Assembly (NCBI GenBank): GCA_014381795.1 | Contig: JACNKY010000258.1 | Coordinates: forward strand, 1 to 6,993 | Reading direction: 5' to 3' | Origin: Pseudomonadota bacterium | Lineage (GTDB): Bacteria > SAR324 > NAC60-12 | DNA length: 6,993 nt | In this document: piece by piece, positions 5,815-6,993 of the stretch | How the letters are laid out: each line of letters begins with the position of its first letter | How positions within the stretch are numbered: position 1 is the first letter of the stretch | Notes under the pieces: model-generated | What the model was told of the DNA's origin: nothing | The model's database searches: none | The model's input: the letters and a program-made list of their open reading frames with translations, nothing else | Program-made: the position numbers and the translations under genes

Positions 5815-6807
5815 TTACATTGCATCCCAGATTGCGTGACTCCAGGCACCGTTAGGTCTCTTGGAAATCACAGGGTCTGAATCAGATGACATTAGTACGT
5901 CAACTGTACGCTCATAATCAGCTGGCACCAAATAACCGACACCTTGTGGCTGATTTCCAAGCAATTTGCTTATTTCACGCATCATCCGACGCTGATGTTT
6001 TTCTGTCTGGGCACCAGTATCGTCGTTTTCAAGAACAATATCCGCTGCCTCATCAGGATGGTCGCCTGCGTACTTCCAACCTTTGATGGATGCTCTGAGG
6101 AAGCGCCCCATTTTACTGACGAAAGCCTTGTTTTTCAGATTGTTTTCCATCACATATAAACCATCTTCTAAGGTAGAAACACCTTGTTCTTCATACTTGT
6201 ATACAACCAATTCAGAAGGACTGAGGCCTGCATCAACGATCTGCCAGTATTCATTATAAGTCATGGTTGAAACGCATTCAGCCTGCTTCTGCAGAATTGG
6301 ATCCACGTTAAAACCCTGCTTCAAAACTGTCACGCCGTTTGAACCACCGGTGGTTGGAATACCTAATTTGCTCATCCAACTCAGGAAAGGATATTCGTTT
6401 CCGTAAAACCAGACACCCAGCGTTTTCCCGCGAAAATCAGCAGGAGATTTAATTCCGCTGTCTTTACGGCAGGTAAGCATCATTCCAGATTTCTTGAAAA
6501 TCTGCGCGATGTTAACCAGTGCTACACCTTTTTCACGTGAAGCCAATGCTGAAGGCATCCAGTCTACAACCACATCTGCTCCTCCTCCTGCAATCACCTG
6601 CGGCGGAGCAATGTCCGGCCCGCCCGGTTTAATTGTTACGTCCAGTCCTGCGGCCTGATAATAGCCTTTATCTTGTGCTACATAATAACCTGCAAACTGA
6701 GCCTGTGTGACCCATTTCAACTGAATGGTCACTTTATCTGCTGCTTGTGCGGAAAATGCCAGCCCGGTTGCCAGTATTACCATCACCATTTTTTTCAATA
6801 TACTCAT
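5815..6807 (-). CDS. ABC transporter substrate-binding protein, NMT1/THI5 family
   Basis: The 330-residue protein is a secreted periplasmic binding protein that delivers a small molecule to an ABC importer. It opens with a Sec signal peptide: basic MSILKK, hydrophobic core VMVILATGLAFS, and a likely cut after AQA at residue 22. The mature part begins with the family signature LKWVTQAQFAGYYVAQDKGYY (30-50, in part), then GLDVTIKPGG and GGADVVVDWMPSALASREKG (74-94, in part), and shows the two-lobe NMT1/SsuA-like pattern on to about residue 250. The length is normal. Members bind thiamine pyrimidine precursors (ThiY), riboflavin-like compounds, sulfonates and others; the closeness to the ThiY type hints at a pyrimidine or other heteroaromatic ligand, but sequence alone does not fix it. 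The start is supported by GGAG (6817-6814) six bases before the ATG. It follows a permease gene after 52 bp and ends at a clear terminator, so it is the last gene of a transport operon. Confidence 0.92.
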   Translation of the reverse strand: MSILKKMVMVILATGLAFSAQAADKVTIQLKWVTQAQFAGYYVAQDKGYYQAAGLDVTIKPGGPDIAPPQVIAGGGADVVVDWMPSALASREKGVALVNIAQIFKKSGMMLTCRKDSGIKSPADFRGKTLGVWFYGNEYPFLSWMSKLGIPTTGGSNGVTVLKQGFNVDPILQKQAECVSTMTYNEYWQIVDAGLSPSELVVYKYEEQGVSTLEDGLYVMENNLKNKAFVSKMGRFLRASIKGWKYAGDHPDEAADIVLENDDTGAQTEKHQRRMMREISKLLGNQPQGVGYLVPADYERTVDVLMSSDSDPVISKRPNGAWSHAIWDAM

Positions 6808-6813
6808 TTTTTA

Positions 6814-6817
6814 CTCC
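6814..6817 (-). promoter_or_regulatory. Ribosome binding site of the substrate-binding protein gene
   Basis: GGAG lies six bases before the ATG at 6807 on the minus strand. It is the clearest Shine-Dalgarno sequence in the window and decides the start, which in turn gives a complete signal peptide. Confidence 0.75.
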
Positions 6818-6859
6818 ATAATAAATTAAGGTCAGACTTACTTTTTAAATTCAGTCAAG

Positions 6860-6993
6860 TCAGCCGACACGGAAAGAGGGGTGCCATCCTGTGAACTGCC
6901 GCTCCAGAAAAGCCAGCAGAGCGTAGAACAACGACCCTGACAATGCTGCCACCGCAATGGATGCCCATACGACGTCAACATTCATGCGGCCGA
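6860..6993 (-). CDS. ABC transporter permease, C-terminal end (cut by window edge)
   Basis: The last 43 codons of a gene enter from the right edge (codons in frame from 6991) and end at TGA 6862-6860. The visible peptide contains one hydrophobic membrane segment, VVWASIAVAALSGSLFYALL (residues 7-26), then a short tail with FLERQFTGWHPSFRVG. This is the usual end of SsuC/TauC/ThiX-type permeases: a last transmembrane helix, an E-R pair, then a tryptophan-histidine tail. The identification rests on that pattern and on the binding-protein gene starting 52 bp downstream, the normal partner of such permeases. The ATPase and the rest of the permease should lie beyond the right edge. Confidence 0.8.
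   Translation of the reverse strand, partial: GRMNVDVVWASIAVAALSGSLFYALLAFLERQFTGWHPSFRVG

Overview
The window holds five recognisable genes (two cut by the window edges), all on the minus strand, plus one doubtful small ORF and three short palindromic repeats. It is AT-rich. The contents suggest a Gram-negative heterotroph, probably proteobacterial in a broad sense: a Sec signal peptide on a periplasmic-type ABC binding protein, folate-dependent tRNA methylation by TrmFO, a biotin-dependent acyl-CoA carboxylase subunit, and short repeats of families seen in many proteobacterial genomes. The lineage is inference; no rRNA or tRNA is present to settle it.

Layout in transcription order, from right to left. 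(1) 6993-5815: the C-terminal end of an ABC permease (6860-6993), then its likely partner, an NMT1/THI5-family substrate-binding protein (5815-6807), closed by a convincing rho-independent terminator (5758-5793). (2) 5757-5472: a gap without a supported gene. (3) 5471-4360: a short AMP nucleosidase (amn) of the kind common in Bacteroidota, whose stop codon overlaps the TTG start of an unrecognised 113-residue ORF. (4) 4264-2933: trmFO, the folate/FAD-dependent tRNA uracil-54 methyltransferase. (5) 2747-708: a 679-residue biotin carboxylase/biotin carrier subunit, most like the alpha subunit of 3-methylcrotonyl-CoA carboxylase; its carboxyltransferase partner is not in the window. (6) 345-1: the receiver domain of a two-component response regulator, cut by the window edge.

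Apart from the permease/binding-protein pair and the amn/small-ORF overlap, the genes have separate jobs (transport, purine nucleotide breakdown, tRNA modification, acyl-CoA metabolism, signalling) and do not form one pathway. The most unusual structure is in the spacers around the carboxylase gene. Two full-length copies of one 79-80 bp palindromic element lie in opposite orientation on either side of it (581-659 and 2821-2900), and a second, similarly built 76 bp element lies nearby (428-503). I found no convincing new multi-gene system; most of the window is ordinary housekeeping and metabolic sequence.
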